From positions 1-5,118 of the forward strand of contig JAAZDX010000127.1 in NCBI GenBank assembly GCA_012512605.1: a stretch of DNA of 5,118 nucleotides. Direction: 5' to 3'. A program made the position numbers and the translations under genes. Below are positions 1-5,084 of the stretch, one piece after another (position 1 is the first letter of the stretch; every line of letters starts with the position of its first letter). The DNA is from Bacillota bacterium (GTDB lineage Bacteria; Bacillota; UBA4882; UBA10575). The notes below the pieces were generated by a model. The model searched no databases, was not told the DNA's origin, and was given only the letters and a program-made list of their open reading frames with translations.

Positions 1-158
1 ATCCGGCGTTGCGCCGCTTTATTCGGGACAGGAAGGTGGATATTCCGCGGGTGGTCGTGTCGGGGGTGGCGAGCCCGAATTTCCATCCGGAACCTGCTCA
101 GAAGTTGGCCCGCGAGCTCGGAGTTGAACTGCGCATTCGTCCATACCAAACCGAATAG
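1..158 (+). CDS. 3' end of an unrecognised protein-coding gene (partial)
   Basis: An open frame enters from the left edge (first full codon at base 3) and ends at TAG 156-158, giving the last 51 residues. Third codon positions are strongly G/C, as in the other genes here, which supports real coding and picks this frame over the overlapping open one. Visible features are a basic stretch at the start (LRRFIRDRK), a hydrophobic strand with a small turn (PRVVVSGVASPN), a helix-like segment (AQKLARELG) and a final strand (VELRIRPYQ). The alternation of strand, helix and strand suggests the last unit of an alpha/beta domain, but that is inference. In Bacillus, tatD precedes yabE; this tail does not look like the usual TatD C-terminus. 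I do not recognise the family and assign no function. Confidence 0.6.
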   Translation, partial: PALRRFIRDRKVDIPRVVVSGVASPNFHPEPAQKLARELGVELRIRPYQTE

Positions 159-230
159 TCCTTGGTGAATCTTCCCGCATATTTCCAGCAGGAAACGTTT
201 GGCCGCGGAAGGAATAGATTAGAAATAGAA

Positions 231-263
231 CCAGCTACAGGTTCTCCTTGGGCTGGGCTTTTT
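231..263 (+). terminator. weak hairpin plus T-run, possible intrinsic terminator
   Basis: CCAGC at 231-235 pairs with GCTGG at 252-256, extendable by one G-T pair, and a run of five T follows at 259-263. The stem is short and the loop is 14 bases, so this is a poor terminator by structure. Its position between the upstream stop (158) and the next start (296) is right for one. AACC/GGTT at 230-243 could form a competing small hairpin. I saw no strong sigma-A promoter in the 159-295 gap. Confidence 0.3.
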
Positions 264-283
264 GTGTAACGAAAAGCCTTTGG

Positions 284-289
284 GGAGGG
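284..289 (+). promoter_or_regulatory. Shine-Dalgarno GGAGGG deciding a TTG start
   Basis: GGAGGG lies six bases before TTG 296, an ideal spacing. The in-frame ATG at 290 directly abuts the motif and could not use it. The earlier in-frame TTG at 248 has no purine-rich site upstream. This favours TTG 296 as the start of the 3D-domain protein. Confidence 0.65.
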
Positions 290-295
290 ATGATT

Positions 296-1327
296 TTGCA
301 GACGCAGAAGTCGTGGGCAAAGGGGTGGCGATTGCCCTTCCAGTCCAGTACTTATTGGGTAAACTTCCTGGCGGGACTGGCCTTTTTTGTGTTACTTATC
401 TATGCGTGGCAACTGCAGACGGTTACGGTGACCGTGGACGGCGCGCAGTTCAAACTAACGACGGCGGCACCGACGGTGGAAACGGCGTTGGCCAAAGCCG
501 GGATATTGGTCAATCCTGGCGATGAAGTATCCCCCGGTTTAGGGGCGAGGGTACGGGAAGGGATGTCCATTGTGATCCAGCGCGGGGTCAAGTTCGTGAT
601 TGATGTTGATGGACAAGTCGTGGAGGCCCTGATGCCCCCGGTTACGGTGGCGGCGGCACTCCAACGGGTCGGGATCAGTCTCGGTACGGCGGACCGTCTC
701 TCTTTGCCTGCCGACGCCCAGGTTTGGGAAGGCTTGCGCCTGAAGGTGACGCGGGTGAACACGGAACGCTTGACCATTGAAACGAAGATCACTCCGCCGG
801 TGACCTATATTAACGATGCTAATCTGGATAAAGGGAAACAGCGGGTTGTTAACCAGGGGGAAGCCGGTGTCCTGGCGCGGGAGTATACGGTGGTTTATGA
901 AGACGGAAAAGAGGTGGACCGGCAGCTGGTAGGGGAACGGGTGGTAAAACCCGCCGTGAAAAAGGTGATCGCCCGGGGCACCCGGCCGGTGGTCCGCACC
1001 ACGACGGTAGCCCGGGGGCAGACGATCCGCTATACTGATGTGTTAGTCATGGAAGCGACGGCCTATGAGCCGGGCCCCCAATCGTGTGGGATCTATGCCG
1101 ACGGTTATACATATACTGGGAAAAGGGCGACCTATGGGATTGCCGCGGTTGACCCGAAAGTGATCCCGCTCGGGACAAAACTTTATGTCGAAGGTTATGG
1201 TTTTGCCGCGGCCGAAGATATTGGTTCGGCGATTAAAGGGAACCGGATTGATGTCTGTTACGATACCGTCCGGGAAGCGTTGCTGTGGGGCCGGAAGCGC
1301 GGCAAAGTTTATATTTTGGCGCCATAA
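296..1327 (+). CDS. yabE: YabE/RpfB-like 3D-domain cell-wall protein (DUF348 x2, G5, 3D)
   Basis: This is a 343-residue membrane-anchored protein expected to act on peptidoglycan outside the cell. After a short basic N-terminus (K5, K9, R12) comes one hydrophobic segment at about 21-38, a signal anchor or uncleaved signal peptide. Two DUF348 repeats follow (about 42-88 and 98-148; the second has the GQVVEALMPPVTVAAAL signature), then a G5 domain at about 152-229. The C-terminal 3D domain (about 252-341) opens with MEATAYEPGP and keeps the three aspartates that name the family: D286 in AVDP, D308 in AAEDIGSAIKG and D319 in RIDVCYD. The 3D fold is a double-psi barrel related to lytic transglycosylases such as MltA. 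Position 311 is Ser where many homologues have Gly (GGAIKG). Bacillus YabE and actinobacterial RpfB share the DUF348-G5 portion. The enzymatic role is inferred from the family. The start is TTG 296, judged by Shine-Dalgarno spacing; ATG 290 and TTG 248 are alternatives. Confidence 0.88.
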   Translation: MQTQKSWAKGWRLPFQSSTYWVNFLAGLAFFVLLIYAWQLQTVTVTVDGAQFKLTTAAPTVETALAKAGILVNPGDEVSPGLGARVREGMSIVIQRGVKFVIDVDGQVVEALMPPVTVAAALQRVGISLGTADRLSLPADAQVWEGLRLKVTRVNTERLTIETKITPPVTYINDANLDKGKQRVVNQGEAGVLAREYTVVYEDGKEVDRQLVGERVVKPAVKKVIARGTRPVVRTTTVARGQTIRYTDVLVMEATAYEPGPQSCGIYADGYTYTGKRATYGIAAVDPKVIPLGTKLYVEGYGFAAAEDIGSAIKGNRIDVCYDTVREALLWGRKRGKVYILAP

Positions 1328-1351
1328 GCTCCTCAGAGGATGTAATTTGCG

Positions 1352-1373
1352 AAAAAACCGGTTTTTTCCGGTT
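1352..1373. repeat. A6-CCGG-T6 palindrome overlapping an AACCGG/CCGGTT inverted repeat
   Basis: Bases 1352-1367 read AAAAAACCGGTTTTTT, a perfect 16-base palindrome. Shifted by a few bases, AACCGG (1356-1361) and CCGGTT (1368-1373) form a perfect 6-bp stem around a T6 loop. CCGGTT is also a direct repeat at 1358-1363 and 1368-1373, exactly 10 bases apart. On the + strand the T-run is inside the structure, so it is not a classical terminator for the gene ending at 1327. On the - strand the stem is followed by T6, as in an intrinsic terminator, though no - strand gene is supported here. A regulator-binding site is an equal possibility. Confidence 0.45.
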
Positions 1374-1432
1374 GCGGAAGAGGAATAGGTTGCCTTTCGT
1401 CGAACCATTGAATACGGAGGGAAAGCGTGGGG

Positions 1433-1438
1433 AAGGAG
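1433..1438 (+). promoter_or_regulatory. Shine-Dalgarno AAGGAG for the response regulator
   Basis: AAGGAG lies 10 bases before ATG 1449 and 7 before the adjacent in-frame TTG 1446, so either start could use it. I prefer the ATG. A second Shine-Dalgarno-like GGAGGG at 1416-1421 sits 5 bases before a GTG in another frame (see findings). Confidence 0.6.
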
Positions 1439-1448
1439 CGGACTTTTG

Positions 1449-2387
1449 ATGAATCTGGACAGGGTGTTGATAGCCGAGAGCGATCCGCACCTGGCTGAGA
1501 TTATGGTGATCCGGCTTTCAAATGCCGGTTATCAGATGGCCACGTGCACCCAAGGGAACGAGGTGTTGACCAAGGCCCTGAACTTTAAACCGGGCGTCGT
1601 GATCATCGATCAATATTTGGCTGATAAAGACGGGTTGGAAGTTTGTTATGAGCTAAGACTACACGCGGCCACCCGTAATGTGGGAATTGTTCTTTTAACG
1701 CAAGAGGAGATTAACCTGGCGGACCTCGTCGGCCTGGGCGTACGTATCGATACGCAGCTAACCAAGCCCTTTAAACCAAAGGATATTTTGCGGGAAGTAA
1801 ACATTTTAATGGCCGATCGACGGGCCACCACGAAGAACTCGTTAACGGGCTTTTCAGGTTGGGATGCGATGCGACGGGAGATTACGGAACGAATCACGGG
1901 GGGCGTCGATTGCGATCTGCTCTTTATTGATATCAATAATTTTCGGATCTACAATCAATGCTACGGCTTTAGCGCCGGTGATGAAGCCCTGCGTTTACTG
2001 GGCCGACTTTTATTGGAAGTCACCGATGAGCTGGATTCACCGGATATTTTTATTGCCCATATCCACGGTGATGATTTCGTGGTGATGCTGCCGGTGGGCA
2101 CCGGCGAACAAGTGGGCCGCGCGCTGATTGACCGTTTTGACCAAGAGATCCTCCCTCTTTACCTGGAAGACGACCGGGAACGGGGCGGGCTGTATTTGCA
2201 AAGACCCGACGGCCGTCTCGAACAATGGCCTTTGATGTCGTTGGGCGTCGCGCTGATCAATGGGGTCAGCGATAAATATCGTCATCCCCTGGAGACCAAA
2301 ACCGTTGGGGAAGAGTTACTTAAACGGATGAAAGTAAAGCCCGGCAGTAATCTGATGCGGGATCGGCAGAATAATTCGACGGCTTAA
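1449..2387 (+). CDS. response regulator: receiver domain plus degenerate GGDEF domain
   Basis: This 312-residue cytoplasmic protein has a receiver (REC) domain at about 3-122 and a GGDEF-like domain at about 131-306. In REC the phospho-acceptor D54 (VVIIDQYL), T84 (VLLT) and K106 (LTKPF) are present. The N-terminal acidic pocket is altered: AESD (9-12) stands where most members have VDDD or VDDE. The GGDEF part retains FIDINNF (159-165), N169 and the GD at 177-178, which in active cyclases help bind metal and guanine. The signature itself is HGDDF (206-210) instead of GGDEF. No RxxD inhibitory site is seen before it, and the usual ADxALYxAK helix is unrecognisable. A segment at 231-262 (FDQEI..LYLEDD.RGG...RPDGR..QWPLM) resembles, from memory, a GGDDF-type REC-GGDEF subfamily. 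Diguanylate cyclase activity is doubtful; a c-di-GMP- or GTP-binding or purely scaffolding role is possible. No partner histidine kinase is visible. TTG 1446 is an alternative start. Confidence 0.85.
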   Translation: MNLDRVLIAESDPHLAEIMVIRLSNAGYQMATCTQGNEVLTKALNFKPGVVIIDQYLADKDGLEVCYELRLHAATRNVGIVLLTQEEINLADLVGLGVRIDTQLTKPFKPKDILREVNILMADRRATTKNSLTGFSGWDAMRREITERITGGVDCDLLFIDINNFRIYNQCYGFSAGDEALRLLGRLLLEVTDELDSPDIFIAHIHGDDFVVMLPVGTGEQVGRALIDRFDQEILPLYLEDDRERGGLYLQRPDGRLEQWPLMSLGVALINGVSDKYRHPLETKTVGEELLKRMKVKPGSNLMRDRQNNSTA

Positions 2388-2444
2388 GAGAAGAACAGAA
2401 TAGGGGCCTTGCTCGTGCAGCGAAAGCCGTATTGCTTTAGACAC

Positions 2445-2475
2445 TTGTATTGAAGAAAGCGGTGTAGGATATAAT
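2445..2475 (+). promoter_or_regulatory. possible sigma-A promoter for rsmA
   Basis: A perfect TATAAT box lies at 2470-2475 in the rsmA leader. The candidate -35 elements are not well spaced: TTGTAT at 2445-2450 leaves 19 bases and TTGAAG at 2450-2455 leaves 14. Transcription would start near 2482, about 65 bases before the GTG. The 159-base AT-rich gap after the previous gene fits a separate promoter. Confidence 0.4.
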
Positions 2476-2488
2476 CCTTTTTCAAGGG

Positions 2489-2516
2489 ATAATAAATAAA
2501 TATGGAATAATAAATA
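2489..2516 (+). repeat. direct repeat ATAATAAATA, 18-base period
   Basis: ATAATAAATA occurs at 2489-2498 and again at 2507-2516, each copy preceded closely by GGA or GG. The stretch is almost pure A/T, unlike the GC-rich genes around it. It lies between the TATAAT box and the rsmA start, so it would be transcribed as leader. An unstructured AT-rich leader or a protein-binding site are both possible; low-complexity chance is not excluded. Confidence 0.4.
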
Positions 2517-2517
2517 C

Positions 2518-2536
2518 GGAAGAGGTTTTCCTCCTT
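2518..2536 (+). promoter_or_regulatory. rsmA leader: purine-rich SD-like and anti-SD-like stretch
   Basis: GGAAGAGG (2518-2525) is followed by TTTT and then CCTCCTTA (2530-2537), which resembles the 16S rRNA anti-Shine-Dalgarno sequence. GAGG (2522-2525) can pair with CCTC (2530-2533) around the TTTT loop, giving a 4-bp hairpin with two further weak pairs beyond a mismatch. The purine-rich motif is 21 bases from the GTG start, too far for normal use. A regulatory role is speculative. Confidence 0.25.
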
Positions 2537-2546
2537 ACCAAGTCAG

Positions 2547-3446
2547 GTGGTGGAAAATTCGCAAGAAAAACGACCTAATTTAACTTCTCCCCGCCAAGTC
2601 CAGCAGCTAATGGCCAAGTACCAGGTGGCCCCCAAAAAAGGATTGGGCCAAAATTTCTTGGCGGATGCCAATATTCTCCGCAAGATTGTGGATGCGGCGG
2701 AACTCTCCGCCACGGATGTGGTTTTAGAGATCGGTACCGGGGTTGGTGCGCTGACCACCGCTTTAGCCCAGACGGCTGGGCAGGTAATTACGGTGGAAAC
2801 CGACCGCACCCTCGCGCCGCTCCTGGGGGAGGTACTGGCCGGGCGGGACAATGTGCAACTCATATTCGGTGATATCTTAAAGCATGACCCGGCGACTTTA
2901 CTGCCGTCAGCAGCGACCGCCCCAAAAGCCGTGGCCAACTTGCCCTACTATATAACCACGCCAATCATCTTCCACCTCCTCGAAGCTGATGTTTGCTGGC
3001 AACGCCTGGTTTTTCTGGTGCAAAAAGAAGTGGCCGACCGGATGGTTTCTCCACCTGGCAACAAGGTATACGGTGCCCTCTCGGTGATGATCCAGTCCTA
3101 TTGCCGTGTCGAACTTGTCGGGGTCGTGCCGCCGACGGTCTTTATCCCAAAGCCGAAGGTTCGTTCGGCGATTGTCAAATTAACCCCGCAACCAAGGAAG
3201 TTTTCCCCTGAAACCGAGCGTTGTTTCTCCCTACTGGTGCGGACCGTCTTTTCTTCGCGGCGGAAAAATCTTTACAATTCGCTCCGGCCGATCTTTCCCC
3301 AACTGGGGGGAGAAGCTAACGTGATGGCCGCCTTAGAAACCCTTGGGTTTGATCCCCAGCAAAGGGGAGAAACCCTTTCGCCAAAGGAGTTTTATGCCTT
3401 AGCCGACCATTGCGGGAAGAACTTGCAAGGCTTGTCGAAGACTTAG
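2547..3446 (+). CDS. rsmA: 16S rRNA (adenine1518-N6/adenine1519-N6)-dimethyltransferase RsmA
   Basis: RsmA (KsgA) uses S-adenosylmethionine to dimethylate two adjacent adenines in the 3' terminal hairpin of 16S rRNA late in 30S subunit assembly. The 299-residue length is normal for the family. N-terminal LTSPRQV and the motif GLGQNFLADANIL (32-44) are typical. The SAM-binding loop is VLEIGTGVGALT (59-70), with T64 where LEIGPG is commoner, followed by E84 and D86. GD at 108-109 and the catalytic NLPYY (131-135) are intact. The C-terminal region carries the usual FSSRRKNLYNSL stretch. The start is GTG 2547 or the next codon, GTG 2550. The frame has no other start back to the TAA at 2511, and the downstream ATG (residue 22) would remove conserved N-terminal residues. 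No good Shine-Dalgarno precedes the GTG. It was probably once next to rnmV, as in Bacillus, and is followed 25 bases later by the YkuK-family gene. Confidence 0.95.
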   Translation: MVENSQEKRPNLTSPRQVQQLMAKYQVAPKKGLGQNFLADANILRKIVDAAELSATDVVLEIGTGVGALTTALAQTAGQVITVETDRTLAPLLGEVLAGRDNVQLIFGDILKHDPATLLPSAATAPKAVANLPYYITTPIIFHLLEADVCWQRLVFLVQKEVADRMVSPPGNKVYGALSVMIQSYCRVELVGVVPPTVFIPKPKVRSAIVKLTPQPRKFSPETERCFSLLVRTVFSSRRKNLYNSLRPIFPQLGGEANVMAALETLGFDPQQRGETLSPKEFYALADHCGKNLQGLSKT

Positions 3447-3460
3447 GCTATTTACCGAAA

Positions 3461-3465
3461 AGAGG
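3461..3465 (+). promoter_or_regulatory. Shine-Dalgarno AGAGG deciding the YkuK-family start
   Basis: AGAGG lies 6 bases before ATG 3472 but directly abuts the in-frame ATG 3466. Spacing therefore favours 3472, removing two residues (MK) from the longer reading. Confidence 0.5.
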
Positions 3466-3471
3466 ATGAAG

Positions 3472-3942
3472 ATGAACTTTATCAGCCCAAGCAAAGGACG
3501 ACTCAGTTTCAACCAAATGTTCCGGGACCTCCTTGCGTACATTGACGAACACCCCGATGATACCTATAAGATGATTGTCGGTACCGACTCGCAGGAACGG
3601 GTGGATGTCTATTATGTGACCGCGATTGTGATCTTGCGGGAAGGAAAAGGCGGACGCTTTTATTACACCAAAGAACGGCAAAAGGGTAAGATCTCGATGA
3701 AGCAGCGGATCTTTTTGGAGGCGGCCCGTAGTTTGGAGGTGGCTTCCCGTCTGGCCGGGAAGTTTATGGCGGTGGGGAAAACCGATTTTAATATCGAGAT
3801 CCACTTGGACGTGGGGCAACAGGGTAAAACCAAGGAGATCATCAGGGAAGTGGTGGGGATGGTAACCGGCAGTGGGTTTGACGCACGGATTAAACCCGAC
3901 TCCTACGGCGCTTCCAAGGTGGCGGATAAGTTCACAAAATAA
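3472..3942 (+). CDS. YkuK-family (DUF458) RNase H-like protein
   Basis: This 156-residue protein matches the family of Bacillus subtilis YkuK, whose molecular role is not established. The conserved pattern is clear: a short N-terminus with LSFNQMF (11-17), then YKMIVGTDSQ (32-41) carrying D39, a hydrophobic strand VTAIVIL (49-55), a helix with E83, IHLDVGQQGKTKEI (110-123) carrying D113, and the C-terminal block IKPDSYGASKVADKFTK (140-156). D39, E83, D113 and D143 could be the four acidic residues of an RNase H-like active site; this assignment is inferred from spacing and the fold predicted for the family. It is cytoplasmic, with no signal or membrane segment. It follows rsmA by 25 bases with no terminator between, so co-transcription is likely, and it ends 6 bases before the recA -35 box. 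Relatives in Bacillus are linked to sporulating lineages, but I cannot show a link here. Confidence 0.82.
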   Translation: MNFISPSKGRLSFNQMFRDLLAYIDEHPDDTYKMIVGTDSQERVDVYYVTAIVILREGKGGRFYYTKERQKGKISMKQRIFLEAARSLEVASRLAGKFMAVGKTDFNIEIHLDVGQQGKTKEIIREVVGMVTGSGFDARIKPDSYGASKVADKFTK

Positions 3943-3948
3943 CGGTGA

Positions 3949-3977
3949 TTGACACTTTTGTTCGCTTCTGTTATACT
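3949..3977 (+). promoter_or_regulatory. recA promoter, sigma-A type
   Basis: A perfect -35 TTGACA (3949-3954) and a near-perfect -10 TATACT (3972-3977) are separated by the ideal 17 bases. Transcription should start near 3984, inside the LexA box, giving a leader of about 27 bases. The -35 lies only 6 bases past the stop of the preceding gene. Confidence 0.92.
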
Positions 3978-3982
3978 CAAGG

Positions 3983-3996
3983 CGAACAAATGTTTG
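3983..3996. promoter_or_regulatory. LexA (SOS) operator of recA
   Basis: CGAACAAATGTTTG fits the Gram-positive LexA consensus CGAACRNRYGTTYG at every position. It begins 5 bases after the -10 box and covers the expected transcription start, so bound LexA would block polymerase. Its last base overlaps the recA Shine-Dalgarno. Release on DNA damage would follow LexA self-cleavage stimulated by RecA filaments. A further half-site lies upstream at 3957-3965 (see findings). lexA itself is not in this window. Confidence 0.9.
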
Positions 3997-4003
3997 GAGG
4001 GGG
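3996..4003 (+). promoter_or_regulatory. Shine-Dalgarno GGAGGGGG of recA
   Basis: The purine block ends 7 bases before ATG 4011, and its GGAGG core ends 10 bases before it. It fixes ATG 4011 over the earlier in-frame GTG 3945, which lies upstream of the promoter and so cannot be in the main transcript. Confidence 0.8.
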
Positions 4004-4010
4004 CGTAAAG

Positions 4011-5084
4011 ATGGCCGTTGATGAGAAACAAAAAGCATTGGAGGTGGCGATTCTCCAGATCGAAAAGCAATTCGGTAAAGGTTCGAGCATGATGATGGGG
4101 GAAGCGGACACCAAGATGAACATAGATGTGATCCCAACCGGTGCGATCACTTTAGACGTGGCGCTGGGGGTGGGGGGGATTCCCCGTGGCCGGGTGATCG
4201 AGATCTACGGACCCGAATCCTCAGGAAAAACCACCGTGGCCTTGCATATGGTTGCGGAAGCGCAAAAACTGGGTGGGATTGCTGCTTTTATCGATGCCGA
4301 GCACGCGTTGGACCCTCTATACGCGCGCAAGCTTGGCGTGGATATCGATAACCTTTTGATCTCCCAGCCGGATACGGGGGAACAGGCGTTGGAGATCGCC
4401 GAAGCGCTAGTCCGGAGCGGCGCGGTCGATGTGGTTGTTGTCGACTCGGTGGCGGCGTTAACACCCCGTGCGGAGATCGAGGGCGAAATGGGCGATTCCC
4501 ATGTAGGTTTACAAGCCCGCCTGATGTCCCAGGCTTTGCGTAAATTAACTGGCGCGATCAGTAAATCGCAGACGGTAGCGATCTTTATCAACCAAATCCG
4601 GGAGAAAGTCGGCATTATGTTCGGTAATCCGGAGGTCACCCCGGGTGGGCGGGCCTTAAAGTTTTACTCCACCATTCGGTTGGACGTGCGGCGCGTCGAG
4701 ACCCTGAAACAAGGGGGCGATTTTATCGGGAACCGGACCCGGGTTAAAGTGGTTAAAAACAAGGTGGCGCCGCCGTTTAAAGATGCGGAGTTCGATATTA
4801 TCTATGGGGAAGGGATCTCAAAGGTCGGTTGTATTCTTGATTTAGCCGTGGACAAGGATATTGTTAATAAGAGTGGCTCTTGGTTCTCCTATGGAGAGAC
4901 CCGTTTAGGGCAAGGTCGGGATAATGCCGTTGCGTTTCTGAAGCAGAATCCGGAGCTTTTGGACCGGGTGGAGACCGAAATTTATGAAAAGTTTGGGTTG
5001 AAGCGGCCGGTAATAAAAGGGGAAACGGGCCAAAAAGAAGGAGAGGCGGAAGCGGGCCGTCCGGCCAAGGCTAACCAAAAATGA
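4011..5084 (+). CDS. recA: DNA recombinase RecA
   Basis: RecA forms ATP-dependent filaments on single-stranded DNA, performs homology search and strand exchange in recombinational repair, and acts as co-protease for LexA. The 357-residue length is normal. In order: the N-terminal polymerisation helix (ALEVAILQIEKQFGKGSSM, 9-27), Walker A GPESSGKTT (67-75, with K73), the catalytic E97 in DAEHALD, Walker B VVVVDSVAAL (141-150), DNA-binding loop L1 EGEMGDSH (157-164), and loop L2 around NQIREKVGIMFGNPEVTPGG (194-213), followed by KFY at 217-219. The C-terminal tail (about 336-357) is Lys/Glu-rich with few consecutive acids, unlike the strongly acidic E. coli tail. No intein or frameshift is present. 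Transcription comes from a sigma-A promoter with a LexA box. Its TGA overlaps the next ATG (ATGA). The upstream neighbour is a YkuK-family gene, not cinA or pgsA, which often precede recA in Firmicutes. Confidence 0.98.
   Translation: MAVDEKQKALEVAILQIEKQFGKGSSMMMGEADTKMNIDVIPTGAITLDVALGVGGIPRGRVIEIYGPESSGKTTVALHMVAEAQKLGGIAAFIDAEHALDPLYARKLGVDIDNLLISQPDTGEQALEIAEALVRSGAVDVVVVDSVAALTPRAEIEGEMGDSHVGLQARLMSQALRKLTGAISKSQTVAIFINQIREKVGIMFGNPEVTPGGRALKFYSTIRLDVRRVETLKQGGDFIGNRTRVKVVKNKVAPPFKDAEFDIIYGEGISKVGCILDLAVDKDIVNKSGSWFSYGETRLGQGRDNAVAFLKQNPELLDRVETEIYEKFGLKRPVIKGETGQKEGEAEAGRPAKANQK

Noticed and set aside
400..792. - strand open frame opposite the 3D-protein gene
   Set aside because: Shadow of the DUF348 repeats; no motif or ribosome site supports it.
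1390..1418. TTGCCT...TACGGA as a promoter for the response regulator
   Set aside because: The spacing of 17 is right but the -10 matches only about half of TATAAT.
2423..2438. AAAGC/GCTTT hairpin after the response regulator as a terminator
   Set aside because: The 5-bp stem is mostly A-T with only one G-C pair and one C-G pair, and no T-run follows the stem, so it is not a convincing intrinsic terminator.
2474..2490. ATCCTT...AAGG(G)AT inverted repeat next to the TATAAT box as an operator
   Set aside because: Four perfect pairs plus a bulge is within chance for an AT-rich gap; no known consensus matches.
2543..2938. - strand open frame opposite rsmA
   Set aside because: It mirrors conserved RsmA codons and its Ser/Thr/Ala-rich product is typical of antisense reading of a GC-rich gene.
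3945..4010. Extended RecA N-terminus from GTG 3945
   Set aside because: The extra 22 codons overlay the -35, -10 and LexA box, and the true RecA N-terminus with its Shine-Dalgarno begins at ATG 4011.
3448..4137. Long open frame on the - strand (229 codons)
   Set aside because: It lies opposite the YkuK-family gene, the recA promoter and the recA start, all well supported on the + strand. Its protein is low in recognisable motifs and rich in Pro/His/Ser as expected of an antisense shadow.
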